A model generated the notes under the pieces. The model had not been told where the DNA came from and searched no databases. It worked only from the letters and a program-made list of their open reading frames with translations. 64,000 nucleotides of DNA from an uncultured Christensenellaceae bacterium (lineage in GTDB: Bacteria > Bacillota > Clostridia > Christensenellales > Pumilibacteraceae): NCBI GenBank assembly GCA_910588155.1, contig CAJUPB010000006.1:66831-130830 (forward strand), written 5' to 3'. Below, piece by piece: positions 34,239-43,542 of this stretch (position 1 is the first letter of the stretch; every line of letters begins with the position of its first letter). Both the position numbers and the translations under genes were made by a program.

Positions 34239-35414
34239 TCAGCTCTCCAATCCGTCTATTCCTATTTCGGTCGGCACGTCCTCGCCGTAGTCCACGCCGT
34301 CAAGTCCGAAGCCGAACAGTCTCAAAAACTCATCGTCATAGCCCTTCAAATCGGCGATTTCTTCCAACGGGGTCTCGCCGACTTGTTTCCACAGCTTGGC
34401 GATTTCCGTTTGCGTCGGCTCGTCCATTTCCAAATCGTCGAGGCGGATGAACTCGTTTTCGTCGGTCACCGCGCCTTTCAGCAAACGCTTCGAACCGAAC
34501 AGTCTTTGCATTTGACCTATCGTCGTTTCGTGCGTATTGCGCCGTTTCATAACCTTATACAACAGCGATATGTACAGCGGCACGACGGGTATGGCGGAGC
34601 TGGACTGCGTGACGAGCGCTTTATTCACGGACACGAACGCGCGCAGTCCCAGCCGTCTCATAGCCTCGGCTTTCGCATTCAAATCTTTTTTCGCCTGTCC
34701 TATGGAACCGTCCTTGTAAATGGCGTGCGTAAGCGACGGTCCGATATACGAAAACGCCACGGTGACGGCGTCGCTTTTGAGCAGTCCTTCTTTTTTCAGG
34801 CGGAGAATCCACTCCTGCCAATCTTCGCCGCCCATAACCTTGATTGTGTTTTCAACCTCCGTGTCGGTGGCGGGTTCTATCGTCGCCGTCGTTATCTCGC
34901 GCGTTCTCAAATCGATGGTCTTTTCTGTATACGGCTTGTCCGTCGTCTTCAAAACCGAGCTTACCTGCGTGCCGTCTTTCAGCGTTCTTCTGGGTGCGGC
35001 GACGGAATACACGACGCAGTCCAACGTCATATTGTCGCGCTTCAAAATCTCCACGACCTTATCTTTGACTTCCTCCGAAAACGCGTCGCCGTTGACGGTC
35101 TTTGCATAAAGTCCCGCCTCGTGCGCTCTTTGATGAAAAGCGGCGGTGTTATACCAACCTGCGGAAGCCGTTCTTATTCCCGCCGCGGGGCGGTCGAAAA
35201 TTACGCCGAGCGTCGCCGCGCCGCCGCCGAAAGCCGCGGCTATTCTTGCGGAAAGTCCGTAGCCCATCGACGCGCCTATGACGAGAACGTTTTTGCCCGC
35301 GTCGATTTTGCCCTTTTCTTTGACGAACGCTATATCTTCGTCCACAGCTTTCAAAAGTCCTTTCGGATGCGCCGTCGTGCATATAAAGCCTCTGACCTTG
35401 GGTTGTACTATCAT
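34239..35414 (-). CDS. fabV: Trans-2-enoyl-CoA/ACP reductase, FabV/TER type
   Basis: 391 residues. It reduces the enoyl double bond with NAD(P)H in fatty acid or butyrate synthesis. The start MIVQPKVRG (ATG 35414, GGAG ten bases upstream) fits the family better than the ATG nine bases before. The Rossmann loop is VLVIGASMGYGLSARIAAAFG, less its ends. The catalytic pair is in YKDGSIGQAK, which keeps the Y-x8-K spacing that marks FabV and TER. Confidence 0.95.
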   Translation of the reverse strand: MIVQPKVRGFICTTAHPKGLLKAVDEDIAFVKEKGKIDAGKNVLVIGASMGYGLSARIAAAFGGGAATLGVIFDRPAAGIRTASAGWYNTAAFHQRAHEAGLYAKTVNGDAFSEEVKDKVVEILKRDNMTLDCVVYSVAAPRRTLKDGTQVSSVLKTTDKPYTEKTIDLRTREITTATIEPATDTEVENTIKVMGGEDWQEWILRLKKEGLLKSDAVTVAFSYIGPSLTHAIYKDGSIGQAKKDLNAKAEAMRRLGLRAFVSVNKALVTQSSSAIPVVPLYISLLYKVMKRRNTHETTIGQMQRLFGSKRLLKGAVTDENEFIRLDDLEMDEPTQTEIAKLWKQVGETPLEEIADLKGYDDEFLRLFGFGLDGVDYGEDVPTEIGIDGLES

Positions 35415-35541
35415 AAAATTCATTCTCCTTTTTCGGCGCGTTTACCGCCTGCGCCGTCATAAAATTTACTGTTTTATTATACAATATACAAAAGCGTCAA
35501 AGCAACCGTTTGACGTCGATTTTTTCGAAGGAGACTGTTTA

Positions 35542-36585
35542 ATGGCAAACAACGCCGCCGATTTCACGATTGCCGCAAACGACGAATACGGTATTCCGCC
35601 CTGCCGCTCGCCCGTTATGCCGTACATAAACCGAAGCATATACGCAAACGAATTCACGACCGCAGTCAAGCTGCGCTTTCTGCAAGCTCTTCTGCGCACG
35701 GGATTCGAAGTTTTCGACGCGCACCCAGAACCCGTCAATCTGCCCGACGGCGCGATTGCTTCGAGGATAAACGGCAGGCGTCCCGAACGCTTCATCACTT
35801 TCGGATATAACTCCTACGGAAGCGGCGGCGTGTTCACGAGAGCGAGCGGTTTCGAGACGCAATACTGTCCGCACAATCATTTTTCCCACGCCTGCCGAGC
35901 CTTCTGCGAGGACATTGCCTTTTCGCTGGAAGAAAACACCTTGACGGGAGGCTGCTCGCCGGAAAGCGACACCGACCTGCTGCGGCTGTCGAACTGCGTT
36001 TGCGCACGGCTTCTGGCAGGTTATGCAAGCGATTATTCGGACGCCGCGCGTATGCTGGACCCCGACTTTCAGATATCCGTCGCGGAGAGCGCGGCAAAAG
36101 CCGTCTGCTTAAATCTCGACGTGCCGTTTGTCGAGCGCGAAAAGCTTTCCGCATACAAGACTCTGCGCCTCGGCGATATGGGAAAAGGCGTGCGGCTTCT
36201 GCAATATCTGCTTGCGTTCGAGGGTTACGAAACGGCGAAGGACGGTATTTTCGGACGGCGCACGGAAAGCGCTTTGAACTTGTTCAGGAAGGACAATTCG
36301 CTGTCCGAAGGCACGGTTGCCGACGAAGTCGTATACCGCAAGCTACTCTGTTTCGACGTCGCCGCCACGGTTTCCTCCGCCTCGCCCTCCTGCGCTTTGC
36401 GCTATGTTCAGCGAAAGCTGGCGGCAAAGCTGTACGACGTGAATTGCGACGGAATATACGGCGAAAAAACCGAAGCCGCACTTTCGGACTTTCAAAAGGA
36501 CAACGCTTTGCGGCAGACGGGAATCCCCGACGGCGATACCGTCGCCGCGCTCAAAACAGCACCGCCTCGCCCCAGGCTGTATTGA
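35542..36585 (+). CDS. Amidase_3-like protein with two peptidoglycan-binding repeats
   Basis: 347 residues, AAGGAG eight bases before the ATG, no signal peptide. Residues of about 25-200 follow the N-acetylmuramoyl-L-alanine amidase fold (NEFTTAVKLRFLQALLRTGF, then RINGRRPERFITFGYNS). The zinc ligands look lost: there is no PGHGG motif and the SIHxN histidine position is Tyr. Two PG_binding_1 repeats follow, TLRLGDMGKGVRLLQYLLAF with KDGIFGRRTESALNLF, and ALRYVQRKLAAKLYDVNCDG with EKTEAALSDFQKDN. It probably binds rather than cuts peptidoglycan. Export route is not evident. Confidence 0.75.
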   Translation: MANNAADFTIAANDEYGIPPCRSPVMPYINRSIYANEFTTAVKLRFLQALLRTGFEVFDAHPEPVNLPDGAIASRINGRRPERFITFGYNSYGSGGVFTRASGFETQYCPHNHFSHACRAFCEDIAFSLEENTLTGGCSPESDTDLLRLSNCVCARLLAGYASDYSDAARMLDPDFQISVAESAAKAVCLNLDVPFVEREKLSAYKTLRLGDMGKGVRLLQYLLAFEGYETAKDGIFGRRTESALNLFRKDNSLSEGTVADEVVYRKLLCFDVAATVSSASPSCALRYVQRKLAAKLYDVNCDGIYGEKTEAALSDFQKDNALRQTGIPDGDTVAALKTAPPRPRLY

Positions 36586-36706
36586 ACAAAACGCGTGCAA
36601 ATCGAAAAAATATCGGCAGTATAAGGAATTCGAAACTTGCCGAAAAATTCGGCCGAAACGGCAATACGCTTGAAAACGTATGCCGCAGAAAATAATGATA
36701 AAAACA

Positions 36707-36741
36707 AAAGTCCGCCTCTTCTCTTCCGAGCCGCGGACTTT
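36707..36741. terminator. Bidirectional terminator between convergent genes
   Basis: AAAGTCCGC (36707-36715) and GCGGACTTT (36733-36741) with A-rich and T-rich flanks. Confidence 0.75.
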
Positions 36742-36755
36742 CTTTCGCAAGCGTT

Positions 36756-37226
36756 TTACAAGTCGTCGCAAGTTATGTTTTTCGGTTTGACATACAGTCT
36801 TTTTTTCTCCATACCGAGCATTATCGGTTCGACGATTATGCCCACCTGCATCAGCAAAAAGCATATAATCAACAGCGGAGCAACCACAAGCAGCCACCCG
36901 AAAAGTACGACATTATACCCCGGAACGAGCGCCAAAATCCAGAAGAAAAAAATCCTCGAAAACGTTTGTCTGAACACGAATGCCAACCCAAGCAGCAACA
37001 GCAGATACTTTGCGACGGAAACGGCAATCGCAAAACCGTATTTGCGGCTTCTCACCAAAAGCAGCTCCGCGACATATTCCGCGGCGAAAAACGCGCTTGT
37101 GCCGACGGGCGCAATTATGCCGCAGGAAAGTTCGCCGTGCTCATACACGCCGTATCCTATAAACACGGAAATAATCAGCGCCGTGCCTATAATTATCGGG
37201 AATATGTAGTTATACGTTCTCCTCAT
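36756..37226 (-). CDS. Small polytopic membrane protein, unknown
   Basis: 156 residues with four hydrophobic segments (about 7-27, 37-55, 64-86, 96-130, the last possibly two). No motif that I recognise. Basic residues at the start and in the tail suggest that both ends are inside. It stands alone between two terminator or promoter regions. Confidence 0.7.
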   Translation of the reverse strand: MRRTYNYIFPIIIGTALIISVFIGYGVYEHGELSCGIIAPVGTSAFFAAEYVAELLLVRSRKYGFAIAVSVAKYLLLLLGLAFVFRQTFSRIFFFWILALVPGYNVVLFGWLLVVAPLLIICFLLMQVGIIVEPIMLGMEKKRLYVKPKNITCDDL

Positions 37227-37334
37227 TGTTTCGACCGCCGAAATTTATATATTCGGTATAAACAAATTATATCACTAACGATTTTCTTTGTCAAGCGGCA
37301 TATCAAAACCGTTCGTCAAACAGCGCAAAGTCGG

Positions 37335-37363
37335 TTGACTTGCCGTTCCGATAGTGGTATAAT
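37335..37363 (+). promoter_or_regulatory. Sigma-A promoter of the rqcP-ispDF-ktrBA operon
   Basis: TTGACT (37335-37340), 17 bases, TATAAT (37358-37363), about 32 bases before the rqcP ATG. Confidence 0.85.
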
Positions 37364-37395
37364 GATGTCACTGTTTGAAAAAAAGAGCGAAGCCT

Positions 37396-37644
37396 ATGAG
37401 AATAGACAAATTTTTGAAAGTATCGAGAATATTGAAACGGCGCAGCGTGGCGGCGTCGGCTTGCGACTCTTCCAGAGTTTCGGTGGGCGGAAAAACCGTC
37501 AAACCCGCATATCGCGTCAAGACGGGCGATATCGTGACCGTCGAATTCGGCAACAGAAAAGTGGTATTCGAAGTTAAGTCCCTGAATGAGAAAGCCTCGA
37601 AGGAGGAAGCCGGAACGCTGTATGAAATCAAAGAGGAAATCTGA
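37396..37644 (+). CDS. rqcP: RqcP (YabO), S4-domain ribosome quality-control factor
   Basis: 82 residues. RqcP binds stalled 50S subunits and helps RqcH add alanine tails. The whole protein is one S4 domain, MRIDKFLKVSRILKRRSVA through KTGDIVTVEFGNRK. The ATG at 37396 matches the family start; an in-frame TTG seven codons upstream would add an atypical end. It overlaps ispDF by 23 bases. Confidence 0.9.
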   Translation: MRIDKFLKVSRILKRRSVAASACDSSRVSVGGKTVKPAYRVKTGDIVTVEFGNRKVVFEVKSLNEKASKEEAGTLYEIKEEI

Positions 37645-38788
37645 CAAGCCCGCAGTGCGCGCGATTGTATTGTGCGCAGGCAGCGGCGTCCGCACGGGAC
37701 TTGCCTACAACAAGCTTTTGCACGTCGTAGGCCGAAAAACCGTGCTCGAAACGACGTTGGACAGCCTTTTGAATGCAGACGTGTGCGACATAACCGTGGT
37801 CGCAAGCGAACGCGACGAAGACGCAGTCGCCGCTCTGCTGCTTCCGTACGAAAACATAAAACTGTGCCGCGGCGGAAAGACGCGCACCGAAAGCGCAAGA
37901 AACGGTTTGAATTTCATAGAGCCTTGCGACATCGTCGTCATACACGACGGAGCGCGTCCGTTTACGTCCGCCGATATATTCCGACGGGCAATAGAATCGG
38001 CGCGCGATTACGGCAGCGGCATTGCCGCCGTCTCCGCGACCGACACCGTAAAGGAAGTTTCCGCAGACGGAAACGTTCGGACTTTGAACCGAAAAAATCT
38101 GTATCGCGCGCAAACTCCGCAGGCATTCGACTATCGCAGGATTAAAGCGGCTTACGACTCTTTCGACGGCATTGCCTACGACGATTCGCAGGTTTACGAA
38201 CTCGGCGGCTATACTCCCCGATTTGTCGAGGGCAGCGAGGCAAACAGAAAGATTACGACTGCCGACGACTTTTATTCCCTTCCCCGCGATTTGAAAATCG
38301 GCATAGGCTATGACGTGCACGCCTTGGGTCGGGACAGAAGATTGGTGCTCGGCGGCACGGTCGTCGATTACGACAGAGGGCTTGTCGGTCACAGCGACGC
38401 GGACGTGCTTACCCACGCGGTTATGGACGCCCTGCTGTCCGCCGCGGGACTTCCCGACATAGGCGTTTTGTTCCCCGACACCGACCCGAGTTTTAAAAAC
38501 GCGGACAGCATTATGCTTTTGAAACGCGTGCGCGCCGCCGTTTCCGAAAAAGGATTTTCGGTGAGCTGCGTCTCCGCGGTCATAGCCGCGCAAAAGCCGA
38601 AACTTATGTCTTACATTCCCGAAATGCGGAAAAACATAGCCGACGCTTTGCAAATCGCTGCGGACGCCGTCAACGTTTCGGCGACGACGACGGAAGGTCT
38701 CGGCATTGTAGGCGAAGAGAGAGGAATGGCGGCGAGCGCAAGCTGTCTGCTTAAAAAAGAGGAAACCGAAAGAGGCAAAAACAATTGA
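37622..38788 (+). CDS. ispDF: Bifunctional IspD/IspF, isoprenoid precursor synthesis
   Basis: 388 residues. The first 220 are IspD (CTP addition to methylerythritol phosphate), with VLCAGSGVRTG and VVIHDGARPF. The last 160 are IspF (cyclodiphosphate formation), with the zinc-site YDVHALGRDRRLVLGG, HSDADVLTHAVMDAL and ATTTEGLGIVGEERG. The fusion skips IspE, as in other bacteria that carry it. In IspD the nucleotide loop has AYNK where DKPKQ is common, but the Lys is kept. The ATG lies inside the end of rqcP. Confidence 0.95.
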   Translation: MKSKRKSDKPAVRAIVLCAGSGVRTGLAYNKLLHVVGRKTVLETTLDSLLNADVCDITVVASERDEDAVAALLLPYENIKLCRGGKTRTESARNGLNFIEPCDIVVIHDGARPFTSADIFRRAIESARDYGSGIAAVSATDTVKEVSADGNVRTLNRKNLYRAQTPQAFDYRRIKAAYDSFDGIAYDDSQVYELGGYTPRFVEGSEANRKITTADDFYSLPRDLKIGIGYDVHALGRDRRLVLGGTVVDYDRGLVGHSDADVLTHAVMDALLSAAGLPDIGVLFPDTDPSFKNADSIMLLKRVRAAVSEKGFSVSCVSAVIAAQKPKLMSYIPEMRKNIADALQIAADAVNVSATTTEGLGIVGEERGMAASASCLLKKEETERGKNN

Positions 38789-40173
38789 CGGAAAAACACA
38801 CGAAAAAAAATAAATATCTGCGAAAGCCGCGACTTCGTCCCGCGCACACGATAGCGCTCGGTTTTTTGGCGGTTATAGTTTTGGGCGCGTTTTTACTGTG
38901 CCTTCCCATAAGCACAAACGATTTTAAATGGATGAACTTCATAGACGCGCTTTTCACTTCCACAAGCGCGGTAAGCACGACGGGACTTATAACTATCGGG
39001 GATACAGCAGCATATTTCAGCGTTTTCGGGCAAATCGTGCTTCTCATTTTGATACAGTTCGGCGGCGTGGGCTTTATGAGCATTACGACATTGTTTATGA
39101 TGCTTTTGCGGCGTAAAATAACGCTTAAAGACCGAATGGTAATGCAGATGGAGTTCAACCAGGACGAAGGACGCGGAATGGTACGTTTGGGACGCAACAT
39201 TATGCTGGTCACTTTGGCAATCGAAGGCGCAGGCTTTTTGCTGCTTCTGGCTCCGTTCTGTCTGGCAAACGGCGCATACGGAATATGGCAGGCGCTGTTT
39301 ATATCCGTTTCGTCATTCTGCAATGCGGGATTCGACATTATGGGAATGACGCAGGGACTCGGCTCTTCCCTATCCGGATTTGCGGGCGACGTTATGGTGA
39401 ATCTTTCGGTATCGTTTCTCATAATAACGGGCGGACTCGGCTTTACTGTGCTTATGGATATAGGCAAACACAAGTGGCGGTTTAAAAAACTGACCCTTCA
39501 TTCCAAACTCGTACTTATCGCATCGGGTGTACTCATTCTCGTGGGTTGGGCATTCTTCTTCGGCGCGGAATTCAACAATGCCGGAACTATCGGAAATATG
39601 TCGGTAGGCAACAAACTGCTGGTATCTCTATTTCAATCCATATCTCCCAGAAGCGCGGGTTTTGCCACGGTAAATCAAGGAGATCTTACTTCCGCAAGCA
39701 AGTTTATGACGGTCGTACTTATGTTCATAGGCGCGTCACCCGGCTCTACGGGCGGCGGCGTGCGAACTACCACGCTTATGGTTATTATACTTATTTCGGT
39801 AGCAGGGTTGCGTGAAACAGACGATATAACCGTCGGAAAACACAAGCTCAACCGTCAAAGCACGCGAAAAGCAGTCAGTGTCTTCGTGTTGAGTCTGCTT
39901 ATTGTTTTGATTTCCGCCGTTATACTTCTTTTCAGCGAAAAGAGCAGCGGCGCGACGTTCGAAGATATTTTATTCGAGTGCGCTTCGGCTTTTGCGACAT
40001 CAGGTTTGACTTGCGGAATTACGGGTTCGCTGTCCGTCATAGGCAAAATAGTAATTATGATAAATATGTTTCTCGGGCGCGTGGGAATGATAACAATCGG
40101 ACTTATGTTCGTCTCCAAAAAAGGCGGCGACAATAATATAAGATATCCCGAAGGCAACGTTGCAATCGGTTAA
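38785..40173 (+). CDS. ktrB: KtrB/TrkH potassium channel subunit
   Basis: 462 residues, start TTG 38785, which overlaps the ispDF stop (AAAGAGG nine bases upstream). It forms the membrane pore of a K+ uptake system. The four P-loops are visible: SAVSTTGLITIGD, SFCNAGFDIMG, SPRSAGFATVN and FATSGLTCGITG, each with the conserved selectivity Gly. It pairs with ktrA 25 bases downstream. Confidence 0.94.
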   Translation: MTEKHTKKNKYLRKPRLRPAHTIALGFLAVIVLGAFLLCLPISTNDFKWMNFIDALFTSTSAVSTTGLITIGDTAAYFSVFGQIVLLILIQFGGVGFMSITTLFMMLLRRKITLKDRMVMQMEFNQDEGRGMVRLGRNIMLVTLAIEGAGFLLLLAPFCLANGAYGIWQALFISVSSFCNAGFDIMGMTQGLGSSLSGFAGDVMVNLSVSFLIITGGLGFTVLMDIGKHKWRFKKLTLHSKLVLIASGVLILVGWAFFFGAEFNNAGTIGNMSVGNKLLVSLFQSISPRSAGFATVNQGDLTSASKFMTVVLMFIGASPGSTGGGVRTTTLMVIILISVAGLRETDDITVGKHKLNRQSTRKAVSVFVLSLLIVLISAVILLFSEKSSGATFEDILFECASAFATSGLTCGITGSLSVIGKIVIMINMFLGRVGMITIGLMFVSKKGGDNNIRYPEGNVAIG

Positions 40174-40198
40174 AAAAAATTTCGGATGGTAAAACAAA

Positions 40199-40897
40199 AT
40201 GGCAAAAGCGGTCAAAAAGGAATTCGTGGTAATCGGATTGGGTCTGTTCGGCACTTCGCTTACCAAAAAGCTGTACGAAGAAGGCGCGTCGGTTATGGTC
40301 ATAGACAAAGACCCCGACAAAATCAACGACATCGACGCATACTGCACGCAGGCGGTCTGCACGGACGCCACCGACGAGCGGGCTTTGGAAAAGCTGGGCA
40401 TAAAGAATATGGACGTCGCCGTCGTTTGCATAGCAAGCGAAATCGAAGCCAGCGTTTTCATTACGCTGACGCTCAAACAGATGGGACTGCCTCTCGTCAT
40501 AGCCAAAGCGCAGAACGAAAAGCACAAGCACATTCTCAAAAAAATCGGTGCAGACGTCGTGCTTGTCCCCGAAGAAGAAATGGGTATGAAAATCGGCGGA
40601 AATCTCACGAAGCCGAATATGATTGAGATTCTCTCGCTTAACGAGAAATTCCGCATTATAGAAATCAAAACGCCGGCAAAGTGGCAGAACAAGACTCTCA
40701 TTCAGCTTCGTCTTACCGTGACCGAAAAAGTCACCATTCTCTTGATAAAGCGCGGCGAGGAAATAATCGTCACGCCAGACGGAAGCTGCACCCTTTTGCC
40801 CGACGACATTCTCGTGCTGTCGGGAACGGTCGCCGACACAAAGCGCGTCGCTGGCAAAGCCACGGAAAACATACTCGACGAGTTCGGCGCGGAATAG
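40199..40897 (+). CDS. ktrA: KtrA/TrkA regulatory subunit
   Basis: 232 residues. A cytoplasmic RCK ring that gates KtrB in response to bound nucleotide. RCK_N holds the Rossmann loop VVIGLGLFGTSLTKKL and the acidic end of strand two (MVIDKDPDK). RCK_C (TrkA_C) starts at about residue 145 (EKFRIIEIKTPAKW-like). Last gene of its operon, followed by a strong terminator. Confidence 0.94.
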   Translation: MAKAVKKEFVVIGLGLFGTSLTKKLYEEGASVMVIDKDPDKINDIDAYCTQAVCTDATDERALEKLGIKNMDVAVVCIASEIEASVFITLTLKQMGLPLVIAKAQNEKHKHILKKIGADVVLVPEEEMGMKIGGNLTKPNMIEILSLNEKFRIIEIKTPAKWQNKTLIQLRLTVTEKVTILLIKRGEEIIVTPDGSCTLLPDDILVLSGTVADTKRVAGKATENILDEFGAE

Positions 40898-40920
40898 GTA
40901 TTTCGTATCAAAGCAAACAA

Positions 40921-40956
40921 AAAAAGACGCAAACGCTTTCGCGCTTGCGTCTTTTT
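40921..40956. terminator. Bidirectional terminator between ktrA and copA
   Basis: AAAAAGACGCAA (40921-40932) and TTGCGTCTTTTT (40945-40956) form a 12-base stem that serves both convergent operons. Confidence 0.9.
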
Positions 40957-40965
40957 GTTACCGCA

Positions 40966-41163
40966 CTACTTAATCACATCGTATCCCGCCGCCGTTATCG
41001 CGTTTTCTATGTCGGTCAGCGATATGCTTTCGGGGGCTTCCACGCTTGCCGTCTTCTGTTCGAGATTTACCTCGCACGCGGCACCGAGCTCGGACACGGC
41101 TTTTTCCACGCGGGCTTTGCAATGCCCGCACGACATACCCTCTACCGTCAAAACATACTTCAT
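40966..41163 (-). CDS. copZ: Possible internally initiated CopZ-like copper chaperone
   Basis: Within copA and in its frame, AAGGAG lies six bases before an ATG at 41163. Translation there would make a free 65-residue HMA protein (MKYVLTVEGMSCGHCKARVE to the copA stop), just the size of CopZ. Either the two genes fused by losing a stop codon, or both forms are made from one mRNA. E. coli copA yields a CopZ-like product by another route (frameshifting), so a dual output has precedent. Confidence 0.5.
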   Translation of the reverse strand: MKYVLTVEGMSCGHCKARVEKAVSELGAACEVNLEQKTASVEAPESISLTDIENAITAAGYDVIK

Positions 41164-43488
41164 AATATTCTCCTTTGCCCCGTCGTTTTCGGAGCCGTTG
41201 TTATTTTCCGATTTATTTAACTCGCACAGACCGTCGACGCAATTCTTTTTTTTGCGAGGTTTGAACAGTTTCAGACGCAATGCGTTTCCGACGACGAACA
41301 GCGAGGAAAAGCTCATTGCCGCCGCGCCTATCATCGGATTCAGTTTTATGCCGAACGGAACGTAAAGCACGCCCGCGGCAAGCGGAATACAGACGGCGTT
41401 GTAAAAGAACGCCCAAAACAGATTCTGTTTTACGTTGGCAATCGTGGCTTTGGACAGTCTGACCGCCGTTGCGACATCGCTTAAATCGTTCTTTATGAGT
41501 ATGACGTCCGCGCTGTCGAGAGCTATGTCCGCGCCGGCTCCGACGGCTATTCCGACGTCGGCACGCGTCAATGCGGGAGCATCGTTTATGCCGTCCCCGA
41601 CCATTGCCGTGACACCCTTTTCCATAAACTTTCTGACGACCTGTTCCTTATCGCCCGGAAGCACTTCCGCGAATACTTCGTCCACCCCGACTGCGCGCGC
41701 CACTGCTTCGGCGGCAAGGCGGTTGTCGCCCGTCAGCATAACGGTATGCACTCCCGCCTTTTTGAGTTCGGCAACGGCAAAAGCGCTTGTCTCCTTTATC
41801 TTGTCGGCAACTGCCACTATTCCCACGACAACGCCGTCTTCGGCGACGAACATAGGTGTTTTGGCGTCCGCCGCAAGTTGCTCCGCTCTGCTCCGCCACT
41901 TCTCGGAAAGAGTCGCGTTCTGCTCTTTCATAAGCGCGGCGTTGCCTATCAGATAGATTCTGCCGTCGGCTTTCGCCCGCACCCCCCTTCCCGACAGCGT
42001 TTCGAAATCTTCCGCCGTACCGTCGGTTTTTCTCATTTTCGCTATGGCTTTGCCGAGAGGGTGTTCGCTCTTGCCCTCAATCATTGCAACCGCTTGTTCC
42101 AGCCGCTCTCTGTCTCCGTCCGTTTCGAAATCGGTCACCGTCGGTTCACCCTCGGTTATCGTTCCCGTCTTGTCGAATATCACCGTCTTGACTCCGTGCA
42201 GAGTTTGCAAAGCCTCGCCCGATTTGACAAGTATGCCGTTTTCAGCGCCCTTGCCCGTTCCCACCATAACGGCGACGGGAGTGGCAAGCCCGAGCGCGCA
42301 GGGACAGGATATGACAAGCACGGACACTGCCATAGACATAGCGGTTTCCGCCGCCGCGCCCACGCACAGCCACACGACGAATGCCACGAGAGCTATGCCC
42401 AAAACCACGGGTACGAACACGCCCGAAATCTTGTCTGCCAGCTTGGCTATCGGGGCTTTGTCGGAATTTGCGTCCTGCACGAGTTTTATCACCGACGCCA
42501 GCACGCTGTCCTCTCCCACGCCGACCACGCGCACTTTTGCATAGCCGCCGACCACCGTCGTTCCGCCCGTGACCGAACTTTTTTCTCCGCGTTTTACGGG
42601 CATACTTTCTCCTGTTATCGCGGACTCGTCCACGTGCACGGCGCCCTCCAAAACCTCTCCGTCGCAAGGTACGGACGCGCCGGCTTTCAGCACGGCTATG
42701 TCCCCTGCCTTCAATTTGGAACTGTCTATGACGCTTTCCACGCCGTCATACAGCACAATCGCCGTCGGAGGGACGAGATTTTTCAGTTTTTCCACTGCGT
42801 CCGTAGTGCGCTTTTTCGACCGCTCTTCCAAAAACTTGCCGAGAGCGATTAGAGTCAAAATCATTGCCGCCGATTCGAAATACAAATCGTGCATATACTT
42901 GTGCACAATTCCGAAATCGCCGACACCGCTCCCGTAACAGATGCGGTACAGTGCAAACACTCCGTATAGAAAGGACACGGACGAACCCAGCGCAATCAGG
43001 CTGTCCATATTCGGCGCAAGCGTGAATAGCCGCTTGAACCCGTTTATAAAATATGACGCGTTCAAATACAGTACGGGCAGACAGAGCAGAAGCTGTGTCA
43101 GCGCAAAAGCCGCCGCGCCTTCCTCTCCCTCCAAAAACGGAGGTTGCGGCAATCCCGCCATAGAACCCATAGAAAAGTACATCAGTGCGAGAGTGAAGAA
43201 TATCGACAGGCAAAGCCGCACAAGTCTGCCGCTGTCGTTTTTCTTCGGCTTTTCCGCCGCTTTCGCATTCTCTTTTTCGTTTTGCGGCGACGCGGTATAG
43301 CCCGCCTTTTCGACTGCGTTTACAATGTCGCCGTCCGTTACCTTCGTTTCGTCGCAGGAAACTTTCATTACTCCCGTAAGCAGGTTGACGGACACCTTTT
43401 TCACTCCGTCGATTTTTTCCACGGCTTTCTGAACGTGCGCGCTGCACGCGGAACAAGTCATTCCGCCGACGTCAAACAATTTTTCCAA
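40966..43488 (-). CDS. copA: Copper-exporting P-type ATPase with a fused CopZ-like domain
   Basis: 840 residues from TTG 43488, with AAGGAG eight bases upstream. A longer frame to an ATG at 43542 would translate through the -35/-10 elements and is unlikely. Order: HMA domain (GMTCSAC), eight membrane helices, actuator ITGES, the ion-binding CPC in SVLVISCPCALGLATP (about residue 394), DKTGTITEG (about 438), the SEHPLG nucleotide motif and VGDGINDAPAL. A Lys/Asn/Ser linker (KKKNCVDGLCELNKS) then leads to a second HMA (GMSCGHCKARVEKAV) at the carboxy end. It exports Cu(I) across the membrane. Confidence 0.95.
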   Translation of the reverse strand: MEKLFDVGGMTCSACSAHVQKAVEKIDGVKKVSVNLLTGVMKVSCDETKVTDGDIVNAVEKAGYTASPQNEKENAKAAEKPKKNDSGRLVRLCLSIFFTLALMYFSMGSMAGLPQPPFLEGEEGAAAFALTQLLLCLPVLYLNASYFINGFKRLFTLAPNMDSLIALGSSVSFLYGVFALYRICYGSGVGDFGIVHKYMHDLYFESAAMILTLIALGKFLEERSKKRTTDAVEKLKNLVPPTAIVLYDGVESVIDSSKLKAGDIAVLKAGASVPCDGEVLEGAVHVDESAITGESMPVKRGEKSSVTGGTTVVGGYAKVRVVGVGEDSVLASVIKLVQDANSDKAPIAKLADKISGVFVPVVLGIALVAFVVWLCVGAAAETAMSMAVSVLVISCPCALGLATPVAVMVGTGKGAENGILVKSGEALQTLHGVKTVIFDKTGTITEGEPTVTDFETDGDRERLEQAVAMIEGKSEHPLGKAIAKMRKTDGTAEDFETLSGRGVRAKADGRIYLIGNAALMKEQNATLSEKWRSRAEQLAADAKTPMFVAEDGVVVGIVAVADKIKETSAFAVAELKKAGVHTVMLTGDNRLAAEAVARAVGVDEVFAEVLPGDKEQVVRKFMEKGVTAMVGDGINDAPALTRADVGIAVGAGADIALDSADVILIKNDLSDVATAVRLSKATIANVKQNLFWAFFYNAVCIPLAAGVLYVPFGIKLNPMIGAAAMSFSSLFVVGNALRLKLFKPRKKKNCVDGLCELNKSENNNGSENDGAKENIMKYVLTVEGMSCGHCKARVEKAVSELGAACEVNLEQKTASVEAPESISLTDIENAITAAGYDVIK

Positions 43489-43508
43489 GCTCTTCTCTCC
43501 TTTCCCAT

Positions 43509-43538
43509 ATTCTACATCGTTTGCGGTTTTCTTGTCAA
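43509..43538 (-). promoter_or_regulatory. copA promoter
   Basis: Minus strand TTGACA (43538-43533), 18 bases, TAGAAT (43514-43509), ahead of the AAGGAG and TTG start. Confidence 0.75.
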
Positions 43539-43542
43539 GCAA

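Noticed and set aside
43489..43542. An upstream ATG giving copA 18 more residues
   Set aside because: That stretch holds the promoter and the Shine-Dalgarno site of the TTG start, so it is unlikely to be translated.
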